Source: Dyella jiangningensis (GTDB taxonomy: Bacteria; Pseudomonadota; Gammaproteobacteria; Xanthomonadales; Rhodanobacteraceae). Taken from it: 64,000 nt of DNA. The stretch is taken from positions 682,001 to 746,000 of the forward strand of contig CP007444.1 in NCBI GenBank assembly GCA_000632805.1, in the 5' to 3' direction. Made by a program: the position numbers and the translations under genes. Shown here one piece after another: positions 38,066 through 44,696 of the stretch. Position 1 is the first letter of the stretch; every line of letters starts with the position of its first letter. Below the pieces are notes generated by a model. It made no database searches. It was not told where the DNA came from and saw only the letters and a program-made list of their open reading frames with translations.

Positions 38066-38704
38066 GTGAGCCGCCCTCTCGCGGTCTTCGGCGGTACCTT
38101 CGACCCCATCCATCTGGGTCATCTCAGCGTTGCCTGGGAAGCCTCCGAACTGCTCGACGCCGAAGTACGCCTGATGCCGGCCAGCGTGCCGCCGCACCGG
38201 CCCTCGCCATTGGCGAATGCGCAACAGCGTGTGGCGATGTTGAAGGCGGCCTTGCAGAAGCAGTCGCGCCTCACACTCGACACGCGCGAGCTTGAACGAA
38301 GCGGTCCGTCCTACACCATCGACACGTTGACCGAGCTCAGGAAAGAGCAGGGCGATCGTCCGCTGGTTTTGTTGCTGGGCGTTGACGCTTTCGCCGGCCT
38401 GCCGTCGTGGCACCGATGGCGGGAGCTGTTCGACGTCACCCACATTGGCGTGCTCAGCCGACCCGGTGTGCAAGTCACGCTGCCGGACACGCTACTGGCC
38501 GAGATCGCAATACGCCGCACCGACGATCCGTCAACGCTGCATGCCACGCCGGCCGGCAAGGTGACCGAACTCTCCGTGACGCCGCTGGAAATCTCGGCGA
38601 CGCGCATTCGCGAGCTGCTGGCCGAAGGCCGTGATCCTCGCTACCTGTTGCCCTGCGGATTGTTCGACGATCCGTCGATCCTCGCGCCCTACCGCAATCG
38701 TTGA
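38066..38704 (+). CDS. nadD: Nicotinate-nucleotide adenylyltransferase
   Basis: The product is a 212-residue nucleotidyltransferase that joins nicotinate mononucleotide to ATP in NAD synthesis. The motif GGTFDPIHLGHL is at residues 9-20 and the late motif ISATRIRELL is present. The best start is the GTG at 38066 (preceded by AGCGGGA), which gives the normal N-terminus VSRPLAVFGGTFDP; the open frame upstream is repeat-derived. In related genomes nadD is followed directly by rsfS. Here rsfS begins 7.1 kb further on, after an inserted block. Confidence 0.95.
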   Translation: MSRPLAVFGGTFDPIHLGHLSVAWEASELLDAEVRLMPASVPPHRPSPLANAQQRVAMLKAALQKQSRLTLDTRELERSGPSYTIDTLTELRKEQGDRPLVLLLGVDAFAGLPSWHRWRELFDVTHIGVLSRPGVQVTLPDTLLAEIAIRRTDDPSTLHATPAGKVTELSVTPLEISATRIRELLAEGRDPRYLLPCGLFDDPSILAPYRNR

Positions 38705-38720
38705 GTGCAACCGCGTGCGT

Positions 38721-38750
38721 TGCAGGAGCGCACCCAGTGCGCGACCGCAT
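38721..38750. repeat. REP-like GGAGCGCACCC element
   Basis: TGCAGGAGCGCACCCAGTGC (38721-38740) followed by GCGACCGCAT is nearly identical to the copy at 33374. It lies 16 bases after the nadD stop, at the left edge of the block that separates nadD from rsfS. Confidence 0.7.
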
Positions 38751-38816
38751 CGTCAGCGCTCACCGCTCCGTGGGACCTTCGCGCATCCGGCGCTCTCCTG
38801 CTAAAGAAAGTGACGG

Positions 38817-39437
38817 CTACGACGTTCTCGGCACGAACCTCAACGCCACCGAATTCATGCAATAACGCAATCCCGTCGGACGCGGGCCGTCGTCGAACAC
38901 ATGGCCAAGATGACTATCGCAGCCTGCGCAGTTCACCGCCGTGCGTTCCCACCCAAAGCTGTTGTCGCGTTTCTCGATGACATTTTTCTTGGCAATGGGT
39001 TGCCAGAAACTGGGCCACCCCGTGCCGGAATCGAACTGGGTGGCCGCGTCGAACAGTGCCGTGTCGCACGCGGGGCACCGGTACAGGCCTGGGACGGATG
39101 GCTTTTCGTGCTGCCCGCTGAAGGCGCGCTCGGTACCTTCGCGGCGCATCACGTAGTACGCGTCGTCCGAGAGCCGCTGATGCCATTGCGCATCGTTGAG
39201 TACGAGCTTGCGGACATGGCAGCTGCCAAGGTGGCGGCCGTCGTCGGCAAAGCATTCGAGCAGCAGGTCTTCACCCTGTGCCGCGGGCGTCGCAGCCATG
39301 GCTTCTCCGGAGGTCACGCCGCGCCGGGAGAAGACAGGCAGCAACCACGTGCCTGCGACGGCGACAGTACCGCCCGTCAGCGCCGCGCGCAGGAAGCGGC
39401 GACGTTCCAGCATCACGATATCCTTGGTACGAGACAT
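38817..39437 (-). CDS. msrB: Tat-exported peptide-methionine (R)-S-oxide reductase MsrB
   Basis: The product is a 206-residue MsrB, which reduces methionine-R-sulfoxide in proteins. The N-terminus ERRRFLRAALTGG (twin Arg at 12-14) with a following hydrophobic stretch is a Tat signal, so the enzyme acts in the periplasm. The two CxxC zinc pairs (CPAC and CAGC), GTGWPSFW and the catalytic Cys193 in GLRYCMNS are all present. The ATG at 39437 has GGAG upstream and is preferred to a GTG at 39452. It starts 29 bases after dipZ and is surely co-transcribed with it, so DipZ is the likely electron donor. Confidence 0.93.
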   Translation of the reverse strand: MSRTKDIVMLERRRFLRAALTGGTVAVAGTWLLPVFSRRGVTSGEAMAATPAAQGEDLLLECFADDGRHLGSCHVRKLVLNDAQWHQRLSDDAYYVMRREGTERAFSGQHEKPSVPGLYRCPACDTALFDAATQFDSGTGWPSFWQPIAKKNVIEKRDNSFGWERTAVNCAGCDSHLGHVFDDGPRPTGLRYCMNSVALRFVPRTS

Positions 39438-39466
39438 GGTGGGCTCCGTCACGCAGATCGCGTGTA

Positions 39467-41203
39467 TCAGCCGAACGTGAAGGCGTACGCCTGCACGCCC
39501 GGGTCGAGGAAAGTGATCTCAAACGTGCGCTCGCCGGTGCCGCTGGCCTGACGCACCAGCTGATACAGGCGTTGCGATGTGACCGTGCCGTTGCCGGCGA
39601 CATCGGTATCCATGCCGTGATCTCCGAGCGGCGCCTTGCCGTCGATCGTTACGCGAAAGCGCACCGGCTTGCCGTCGGACGACGGGCCCAGGACAAGGTG
39701 CAGGTCGCGACCACGGAAGCGGTAGACAATGCGGCTGTTGGCACTGTCCGAGCGTGCGCTTTCTTCGCGTACCGTCCACCGCCCATCGAGCGTCCACTGG
39801 TTGGTCGTCAGCATCGCTGGCGCGCTGTAGTTCCAGCTGTCGTCATGCGCCACCTGGCCACCCGCGAAGTTCTCGGCTCGTGCGTAGCCGACGTAGGTTT
39901 CCGGCGAGCGTTGTGCATCACCCGAACTGGCGGCTTCAGCGCCCTGCGCACCGGGCTGGACATAACCGCCTGGCAAATTCTTCTGTCCTGCCTCGGTGAG
40001 CAGCTGGCGAATCACGTCCTCGCTCTGGTCGTATTCACCTTCACCGAAGTGATGATGACGAATGCGGCCTTGCGCATCGATGAAGTAGTGCGCGGGCCAG
40101 TATTCGTTGTTGAAGCCTTTCCAGATCGCGTACTCGTTGTCCAGCGCCACCGGATAATCGACGCCTAGGTCCTTCACCGCCTTGATGACGTTCTGCGGCT
40201 GCTTTTCGAAGGCGAACTCCGGCGCGTGCACGCCGATCACGACCAGCCCATGCTCCTTGTACTTGTCGGCCCAGCCACGCACGTAGGGCAACGAACGGAT
40301 GCAGTTGATGCAGGAATAGGTCCAGAAATCGACCAGCACCACCTTGCCGCGCAGCGACGATGCCGTGAGCGGCGTGGTATTGAGCCATTGCGTGGCGCCT
40401 CCCAATGAAGGCAACTCGCCTTCGATCGGCAACGGAGCGCCGGCCTTCACCACGGGTTGCGGTGCAGGCGCGGGACGCACGGCATCGATAAGCTTTTGTT
40501 CGATACCGCCGGTGCTGGCGAGCGACACGCGCGTCAGCAGGCCTGTGTCGAAGCCCAGCGCGATTGCGGCCACGCCAGCCAGTACCAGCGCACCCAATGC
40601 GCGCCGCACCCATTCGCCCGCTCCCAACGAGCGCTTCATCAACGCAAACACGCGGCCGCCCACGGCGAGCGCCAGCGCCAGCGACGTGGCCGCGCCGGCC
40701 GCGTAGGTGAGCAGCAGCAGGGTGGTTTGCACGCTCGCGCCATTCAACGCGGCGCCCGTGAGCAGCAGGCCGAGAATGGGGCCGGCGCACGGCGCCCAGA
40801 GCAGCCCGGTCGCCGCGCCCAGACCCGCGGCAGACCACGGCGAGCCGCCTTCCGCATCCGAGCGCTGCGTCAGCTTGTTGCCCAACGCCACGAAGGGACG
40901 GCTGATCCATTCGGCCAGATGGTTCGACAGCAGGGTGAGGCCAAGCGTGGCCAGCACCACCATGGCAACGATGCGGCCATATTGGTTTGCCCGGATGGCC
41001 CACCCGCCGCCCACCGCCGCCAAGGTCGCGACCAGCGCGAAGGTAAACGCCATGCCCAGCAACATCGGCAGCCCGTTGCGGGCGAACGGCCGGTCGGCCC
41101 GTGCAAAGACAAAGGGCAACACGGGCAGAATGCAGGGGCTGAGAATGGTCAGGACACCGCCCAGGTAGGCCAGGATCAGCACGAACATGTAGACAGCATC
41201 CAT
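39467..41203 (-). CDS. dipZ: DipZ-type thiol-disulfide electron carrier (CcdA-like membrane domain + TlpA-like thioredoxin domain)
   Basis: The product is a 578-residue inner-membrane protein. Residues 1-235 form a CcdA/DsbD-like membrane domain with Cys24 (LSPCILP) and Cys139 (WAPCAGP). Residues about 270-400 form a periplasmic thioredoxin-like domain with C298-I-N-C301 in YSCINCIR. The C-terminal part (about 430-578) is a beta-sandwich seen in DipZ proteins. It would carry electrons from cytosolic thioredoxin to periplasmic partners. A GTAACC-N16-CGAA promoter ends 19 bases before the ATG at 41203, which excludes the upstream GTG at 41281 as the start. msrB follows in the same transcript. 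Confidence 0.92.
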   Translation of the reverse strand: MDAVYMFVLILAYLGGVLTILSPCILPVLPFVFARADRPFARNGLPMLLGMAFTFALVATLAAVGGGWAIRANQYGRIVAMVVLATLGLTLLSNHLAEWISRPFVALGNKLTQRSDAEGGSPWSAAGLGAATGLLWAPCAGPILGLLLTGAALNGASVQTTLLLLTYAAGAATSLALALAVGGRVFALMKRSLGAGEWVRRALGALVLAGVAAIALGFDTGLLTRVSLASTGGIEQKLIDAVRPAPAPQPVVKAGAPLPIEGELPSLGGATQWLNTTPLTASSLRGKVVLVDFWTYSCINCIRSLPYVRGWADKYKEHGLVVIGVHAPEFAFEKQPQNVIKAVKDLGVDYPVALDNEYAIWKGFNNEYWPAHYFIDAQGRIRHHHFGEGEYDQSEDVIRQLLTEAGQKNLPGGYVQPGAQGAEAASSGDAQRSPETYVGYARAENFAGGQVAHDDSWNYSAPAMLTTNQWTLDGRWTVREESARSDSANSRIVYRFRGRDLHLVLGPSSDGKPVRFRVTIDGKAPLGDHGMDTDVAGNGTVTSQRLYQLVRQASGTGERTFEITFLDPGVQAYAFTFG

Positions 41204-41221
41204 CAGGGAGTCATGAGGGTA

Positions 41222-41247
41222 TTCGCCGGGCACGGCGCCACGGTTAC
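41222..41247 (-). promoter_or_regulatory. ECF-sigma promoter GTAACC-N16-CGAA of dipZ-msrB
   Basis: Read on the minus strand, GTAACC (41247-41242) is followed by exactly 16 bases and CGAA (41225-41222), about 19 bases before the dipZ ATG. The same pattern, with G at the last -35 base, precedes the ECF sigma gene at 42216. From memory it matches the motif reported for Caulobacter SigF. The predicted leader is only about 12 bases. Confidence 0.7.
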
Positions 41248-41331
41248 CAAGGCTCCGATCCCCGGAAACCGGTATCGACACCCGCCTCCAGCATCCTCCC
41301 CACCGCTTCGCCTGTCATGCGCAGCCGCAGA

Positions 41332-41360
41332 AACAAAAAAAGCCCGGCATTTGCCGGGCT
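41332..41360 (-). terminator. Rho-independent terminator of the outer-membrane protein gene
   Basis: AGCCCGGCATTTGCCGGGCT (41341-41360) is a strong hairpin. On the minus strand it is followed by a run of seven T. It lies 23 bases after the outer-membrane protein stop and isolates that gene from dipZ, which therefore needs its own promoter. Confidence 0.9.
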
Positions 41361-41383
41361 CGGTGGCAGTCGCAAAAGCTGGA

Positions 41384-42037
41384 TCAGAAGCTGGCGCGCA
41401 CGCCCAGGGTGAACGTTTCCGTGCTGTTGTTGTTCACACGCACGCCACCGTTCAGCGCCCACGTCTTGTTGAACGTATAGAGCAGGCCGAAGTCACCGAA
41501 GAAGTTGCCCTCCACACCCCTGCCGCCGTTGCTGTAACCGAGATAGGCATTGGCGATCAGATGGTCGGTGAGGTGGCCCATGACGCCGCTGTTGACCGTC
41601 CAGACGTTGTAGTGGTCGTCGAACGATTGGCAGCGATAGCCTTCCAGGCAGAAGCGATCGCTCAGCCTTTCTCGCGTGTAGGAAAGCTGCGTCACCCAGT
41701 CGGTACGGTTGCTGATCGCGGTGAAATAGCCTGCCCCCAGTGTCCACGGACGCGACTTGGCCTGCTCGGAGAACGTATAACCGCCCAGGCCGTCAATGGA
41801 GTAGCGCTCCTTGTCGGTGCGCAGATCGCTGTAACCGGCAAACACCTGGTAATGGTCGGCAAAGCTATACGAACCGGTCAGCGCGCCGCCGTCAGCGACG
41901 AAGCCGTGCCCTGACTGGCTGACGTTGGCGTAGTCGAGCTGCACGTAGTTGTAGCTGATGTCATTGCTCTGACTCGCCTGCGATGCAATCGGGGCGACGA
42001 AGGCGGCACATGCCAGGGCCAACAGGATCTTTTTCAT
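41384..42037 (-). CDS. Outer-membrane beta-barrel protein, unknown function
   Basis: The product is a 217-residue protein with a clean signal peptide (MKKILLALACAAFVAPIASQA). The mature part shows alternating beta strands rich in Tyr, Gly and Asn (ISYNYVQLDYANV, YQVFAGYSDL, WTLGAGYF) and a C-terminal Phe in FTLGVRASF, typical of small OmpX/OmpW-like barrels. Two Cys (FCLEGYRCQ) may form a surface disulfide. I do not recognise the subfamily. AAGGAA precedes the ATG at 42037. It lies between dipZ and the sigma gene, has its own terminator, and shows no GTAACC-type promoter. Confidence 0.8.
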   Translation of the reverse strand: MKKILLALACAAFVAPIASQASQSNDISYNYVQLDYANVSQSGHGFVADGGALTGSYSFADHYQVFAGYSDLRTDKERYSIDGLGGYTFSEQAKSRPWTLGAGYFTAISNRTDWVTQLSYTRERLSDRFCLEGYRCQSFDDHYNVWTVNSGVMGHLTDHLIANAYLGYSNGGRGVEGNFFGDFGLLYTFNKTWALNGGVRVNNNSTETFTLGVRASF

Positions 42038-42160
42038 GAAGCGTTCCTTGCGGGTGAGGTGGGGCCGCCGAAGCGGGCGCCGCATTAGGCCAGCAGCCCG
42101 TGGCCTGTCCCATGAGACCTTTCTGAAATACCGGCGGGCGGTGGCACAGCTGCGCATGGA

Positions 42161-42186
42161 GTAACGCAAGCGGTTGCTGCACCGAA
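42161..42186 (+). promoter_or_regulatory. ECF-sigma promoter GTAACG-N16-CGAA of the sigma/nrsF operon
   Basis: GTAACG (42161-42166), exactly 16 bases, then CGAA (42183-42186) lies 30 bases before the sigma-factor ATG. It matches the dipZ promoter in five of six -35 bases, the spacing and the whole -10. This suggests the sigma factor transcribes its own operon. Confidence 0.65.
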
Positions 42187-42215
42187 TAAAAGGGAGGCCC
42201 CTCCGATAGCGCTCC

Positions 42216-42875
42216 ATGACCGCCGCCTTGACCGCCACCCACCCGATGGTTCTAGATAGCGTCCTTCCTGCCTGGGTCCGGACCAACTTTGCCGTGAGCG
42301 ACGCCGCTGAAAGCGCCATCGATGTGCCGGAGCGGCGGCGCGCTGCCTGGATGGCGGCTGCGCAGGGCGGTGACCGGCAGGCGTACGAGCGCGTGCTGGC
42401 CGATTCCGTGCCGCTGATCCGCGCCGCGGCGCGGCGTCAGGGCGTGGACGTGGATCTGGCGGACGACGTGGTGCAGGAAACCCTGCTCACCGTGCACCGG
42501 GTGCGCCATACGTACGATCCGGCCCGTTCCTACGATGCCTGGCTGTCGGCCATTGCCGCGCGGCGCGCGATCGATGCGCTGCGGAGCCAGGGGCGGCGAG
42601 GGCACCGCGAGTTGCATGACGAGCGGGCCTACGACATGCACCCCGATGAGCACGACGCCGCCGACGCCACCGAGCGTGACCAGGCCGCGCGCCGCCTGCA
42701 CGAGGCGATCGCGACGTTGCCGCCGGGGCAGCGCGAGGCGGTCGAGCAGCTCGGCCTCAAGGAACGCTCGCTGGCGGAAGCCTCGGCGCATACCGGTCGG
42801 CAATCCGGCGCGCTGAAAGTGAACCTGCACCGCGCCATGAAGGCGTTGCGCACCCGTTTCCATGGAGAATCCTGA
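42216..42875 (+). CDS. ECF RNA polymerase sigma factor, SigF/NrsF-type
   Basis: The product is a 219-residue sigma-70-family factor of the ECF class. Region 2 lies near residues 55-120 (RRQGVDVDLADDVVQETLLTVHRVRHTYDP, then WLSAIAARRAIDALRSQGRR). Region 4 lies near 160-212 (LPPGQREAVEQLGLKERSLAEASAHTGRQSGALKVNLHRAMKAL). The N-terminal 45 residues before region 2 are longer than usual. The following NrsF-like membrane protein is its likely anti-sigma factor. Auto-control is suggested by the upstream GTAACG-N16-CGAA site. Confidence 0.93.
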   Translation: MTAALTATHPMVLDSVLPAWVRTNFAVSDAAESAIDVPERRRAAWMAAAQGGDRQAYERVLADSVPLIRAAARRQGVDVDLADDVVQETLLTVHRVRHTYDPARSYDAWLSAIAARRAIDALRSQGRRGHRELHDERAYDMHPDEHDAADATERDQAARRLHEAIATLPPGQREAVEQLGLKERSLAEASAHTGRQSGALKVNLHRAMKALRTRFHGES

Positions 42876-42879
42876 GCAC

Positions 42880-43539
42880 ATGTCCGAGTCGCGACTCCCC
42901 GAGTCACTGATCCAGTCGCTGGGCGTGCAGCTGACTCCGGTGCGGCGCCTGCCGCCACCGTGGCTGCGCACGATCGGCTGGCTGGTGCTGGTGGCGGCGA
43001 TCGCCTTGGGCTTGCTGTGGCATTACGGTGCCCAGCACATGATTCGTCGCTGGATAGCCGAACCGGATATCGCCGTCGCGGGGATCGGCGCACTGATCAC
43101 GGCCGTATCGGCTGCCTGGGCGGCGTTTACGCTGGGCGTACCCGGACGTTCCGCCGCATGGGCGTGGCTGCCGTTGCCCGGCCTCGCGCTGTGGGTGGGT
43201 GCCAGCGGGCTCGGCTGCCTGCGCGATGTCGTCGTGCCTGGAGCGACGGTGGCCACGGCGCATCAGTCCGGCGACTGCCTGATGTTCATCATCAGTTTGT
43301 CGATTCCACTTTCCGCGGTGCTCGTATGGCTGCTGCGTCGCGCCTGTCCGCTTCGGCCCGTGTTGACAGCGGTCATGATCGGGCTCGCCAGCGCGGCCGC
43401 TTCCGCGGCGTTGCTGGAAATTTGTCACGGCTTTGCGGTTGCGGTCACCGACCTCATCACCCACGCGATCGCGGTGGGGATCGTGGTGCTGGTCAATGCC
43501 CTGATGGGCGGCCGTCTGCTGCAACCCGCATTGAAGTAA
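42880..43539 (+). CDS. NrsF-type (DUF1109) membrane anti-sigma factor
   Basis: The product is a 219-residue protein with six predicted membrane segments, as in the DUF1109/NrsF family, which holds its cognate ECF sigma factor at the inner membrane until a stress signal arrives. The cytosolic N-terminal part SRLPESLIQSLGVQLTPVRRLPPPW is where the sigma factor would bind. Cysteines in or near the membrane region (GLGCLRDV, SGDCLMF, EICHGF) could sense oxidation, as proposed for NrsF. I take the ATG at 42880; the ATG at 42862, overlapping the sigma gene, would add six residues. Confidence 0.9.
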   Translation: MSESRLPESLIQSLGVQLTPVRRLPPPWLRTIGWLVLVAAIALGLLWHYGAQHMIRRWIAEPDIAVAGIGALITAVSAAWAAFTLGVPGRSAAWAWLPLPGLALWVGASGLGCLRDVVVPGATVATAHQSGDCLMFIISLSIPLSAVLVWLLRRACPLRPVLTAVMIGLASAAASAALLEICHGFAVAVTDLITHAIAVGIVVLVNALMGGRLLQPALK

Positions 43540-43563
43540 CCGCTTCTCTCTCCAGACGACGAA
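43536..43563 (+). promoter_or_regulatory. Degenerate GTAACC promoter before the frameshifted repeat gene
   Basis: GTAACC (43536-43541) overlaps the nrsF stop codon. CGAA follows at 43560-43563, giving 18 bases of spacing instead of 16, so it is probably weak or inactive. It lies 46 bases before the frameshifted methionine-repeat gene. Confidence 0.35.
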
Positions 43564-43608
43564 TGGCCTGTGGCATGCACCGCATGGCCGATCTTTCGAG
43601 AGAGCTCC

Positions 43609-43802
43609 ATGAAGACCGTCATTTCTCTGGGGCTTGCAGCCCGGCTGGTTTGTGCATCCACCGCGGCCGCTCAAGACGTCATGCGGCCGGGAGCGCCGTG
43701 AAGCACGACGCGATGAAGAGTGGCGACACGACGATGAAGAAAGGTGCTTCGGGCATGAAACACGACGGCATGAAGAAACACGACGCCGCGAAAAAAACGT
43801 GA
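43609..43802 (+). pseudogene. Frameshifted methionine-repeat (MxKDx-type) exported protein gene
   Basis: The ATG at 43609 opens a signal peptide (MKTVISLGLAARLVCASTAAAQ) that hits a stop at 43699-43701. A frame shifted by -1 begins at once (43698) and encodes 34 residues with the repeated pattern HDAMKSGD, TMKKG, GMKHDGMKKHD, ending at 43802. Met spacing is 7, 7 and 5. Joined, the two pieces make a small exported Lys/Met/His-rich protein like the intact one at 44246. A run of seven A at 43791-43797 could hide a second shift; in the signal-peptide frame a further DAMTSD-like stretch runs to a stop at 43867-43869. Arg12 in the hydrophobic core also suggests decay. Confidence 0.7.
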
Positions 43803-44245
43803 TGCGACGCAGCACGGCGATGCCATGACCAGCGACGCGCGCACCAGCGACGACGATGGCACCTCCTGAGGCCGGTGACCTCGGCCACGCCTCGCAAGAA
43901 AACGCGCTTTGGAAACCTGTGAGAGCACTGCAGCAAACGAGTCTTGCCGCCTGCGGCCTGTCGATATTGACGCTGAACGACGATGTCGGCCGGTCGCATC
44001 GCCGTGTCGGGCATGGGTATACGCTTGGGTCCGTTCCGGGCGTGCATGACAGGCGATCCCGGCATGTGATGTCACGGACCAGGGAAGGGTCGTTCGCATC
44101 GGGCAGGACTGCTGATGTGGCGTGGCCGGAACCGACGCAAGCCGGGACCGGATCGTCGGGTCGCTCGGGAAGGGTGGCGCCGGCCGTTTCATGGAAGTGC
44201 GGCGTGGCCGCACGGTTACCTCACCGCTTCAGGAGACATGCACTC
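43803..44245. other. 443-base gap before the intact methionine-repeat gene
   Basis: Apart from the possible degraded repeat tail up to 43869, I see no gene. Two poor matches to the locus promoter occur: GTGACC-N16-AGAA at 43875-43900 and GAAACC-N16-CAAA at 43912-43937. Either would leave a leader of about 300 bases. AGGAGA at 44231-44236 is a good ribosome binding site for the gene at 44246. Confidence 0.35.
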
Positions 44246-44584
44246 ATGAAAGTTTCCCGTTACGCCGTACTTGCCCTCGCTACTGCCGTTGCTCTTGGTT
44301 TCGCCGTATCGCCCGTCATGGCGCAATCCGCGCAGGACACCAGCAAGAATGCGATGAAGTCCAGTTCGGATGCCATGAAAGCCAATTCCGATGCGATGAA
44401 ATCGAATGCCGATGCGATGAAATCGAACTCGGACGCGATGAAGTCGAACTCGGATGCCATGAAGTCCAACGCGGACGACATGAAGTCCGCCAATGATTCG
44501 ATGAAGAGCGACAAGAGCAGCACGCACCACAAGAAGCACAAGAAGAGCAGCGAACCGGCGTCGTCTTCGACCAGCGGTCACTGA
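44246..44584 (+). CDS. Exported methionine-heptad-repeat protein (MrpX-like / MxKDx-type)
   Basis: The product is a 112-residue exported protein. A signal peptide ends near PVMA (residue 26). The mature chain carries the heptad (S/A)DAMKSN, with Met at residues 37, 44, 51, 58, 65, 72, 79 and 86: eight in a row, exactly seven apart. A tail rich in His, Lys and Ser follows (THHKKHKK). Such spacing would line the methionines along one helix face. NCBI-style 'pentapeptide MXKDX repeat' proteins and the sacrificial methionine peptide MrpX are the nearest comparisons. Its place beside an ECF/NrsF pair and a periplasmic MsrB suggests it soaks up oxidants; metal binding by the His tail is an alternative. 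Confidence 0.85.
   Translation: MKVSRYAVLALATAVALGFAVSPVMAQSAQDTSKNAMKSSSDAMKANSDAMKSNADAMKSNSDAMKSNSDAMKSNADDMKSANDSMKSDKSSTHHKKHKKSSEPASSSTSGH
44351..44509 (+). repeat. 21-base tandem repeats coding for the methionine heptads
   Basis: Near-identical 21-base units, each holding GATGCGATGAA or a close variant, run through residues 36-88 of the methionine-repeat protein. The differences are mostly synonymous (GAT/GAC, AAA/AAG), so the protein repeat is kept under selection while the DNA drifts. It is a coding repeat without spacers. Confidence 0.85.
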
Positions 44585-44605
44585 GTCCTCGCCCGCGTTT
44601 CGTCC

Positions 44606-44635
44606 AAGGCTCCCTTCGCGGGAGCCTTGTTTTTT
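44606..44635 (+). terminator. Rho-independent terminator after the methionine-repeat gene
   Basis: AAGGCTCCC (44606-44614) pairs perfectly with GGGAGCCTT (44620-44628) around a TTCGC loop and is followed by GTTTTTT. It lies 21 bases after the stop. Confidence 0.92.
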
Positions 44636-44696
44636 GGGCGTGGCGTCACGACGGCGTGGTGTAATAGTGCATCGTCCAGGCGACGGAGCACGGATC

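Noticed and set aside
43698..43701. GTGA overlap read as normal translational coupling of two small genes
   Set aside because: It would separate a signal peptide from the repeat it should export. A frameshift explains both pieces better.
44351..44509. 21-base tandem repeats resembling a CRISPR array
   Set aside because: Units are contiguous with no spacers and lie in frame inside an exported protein gene.
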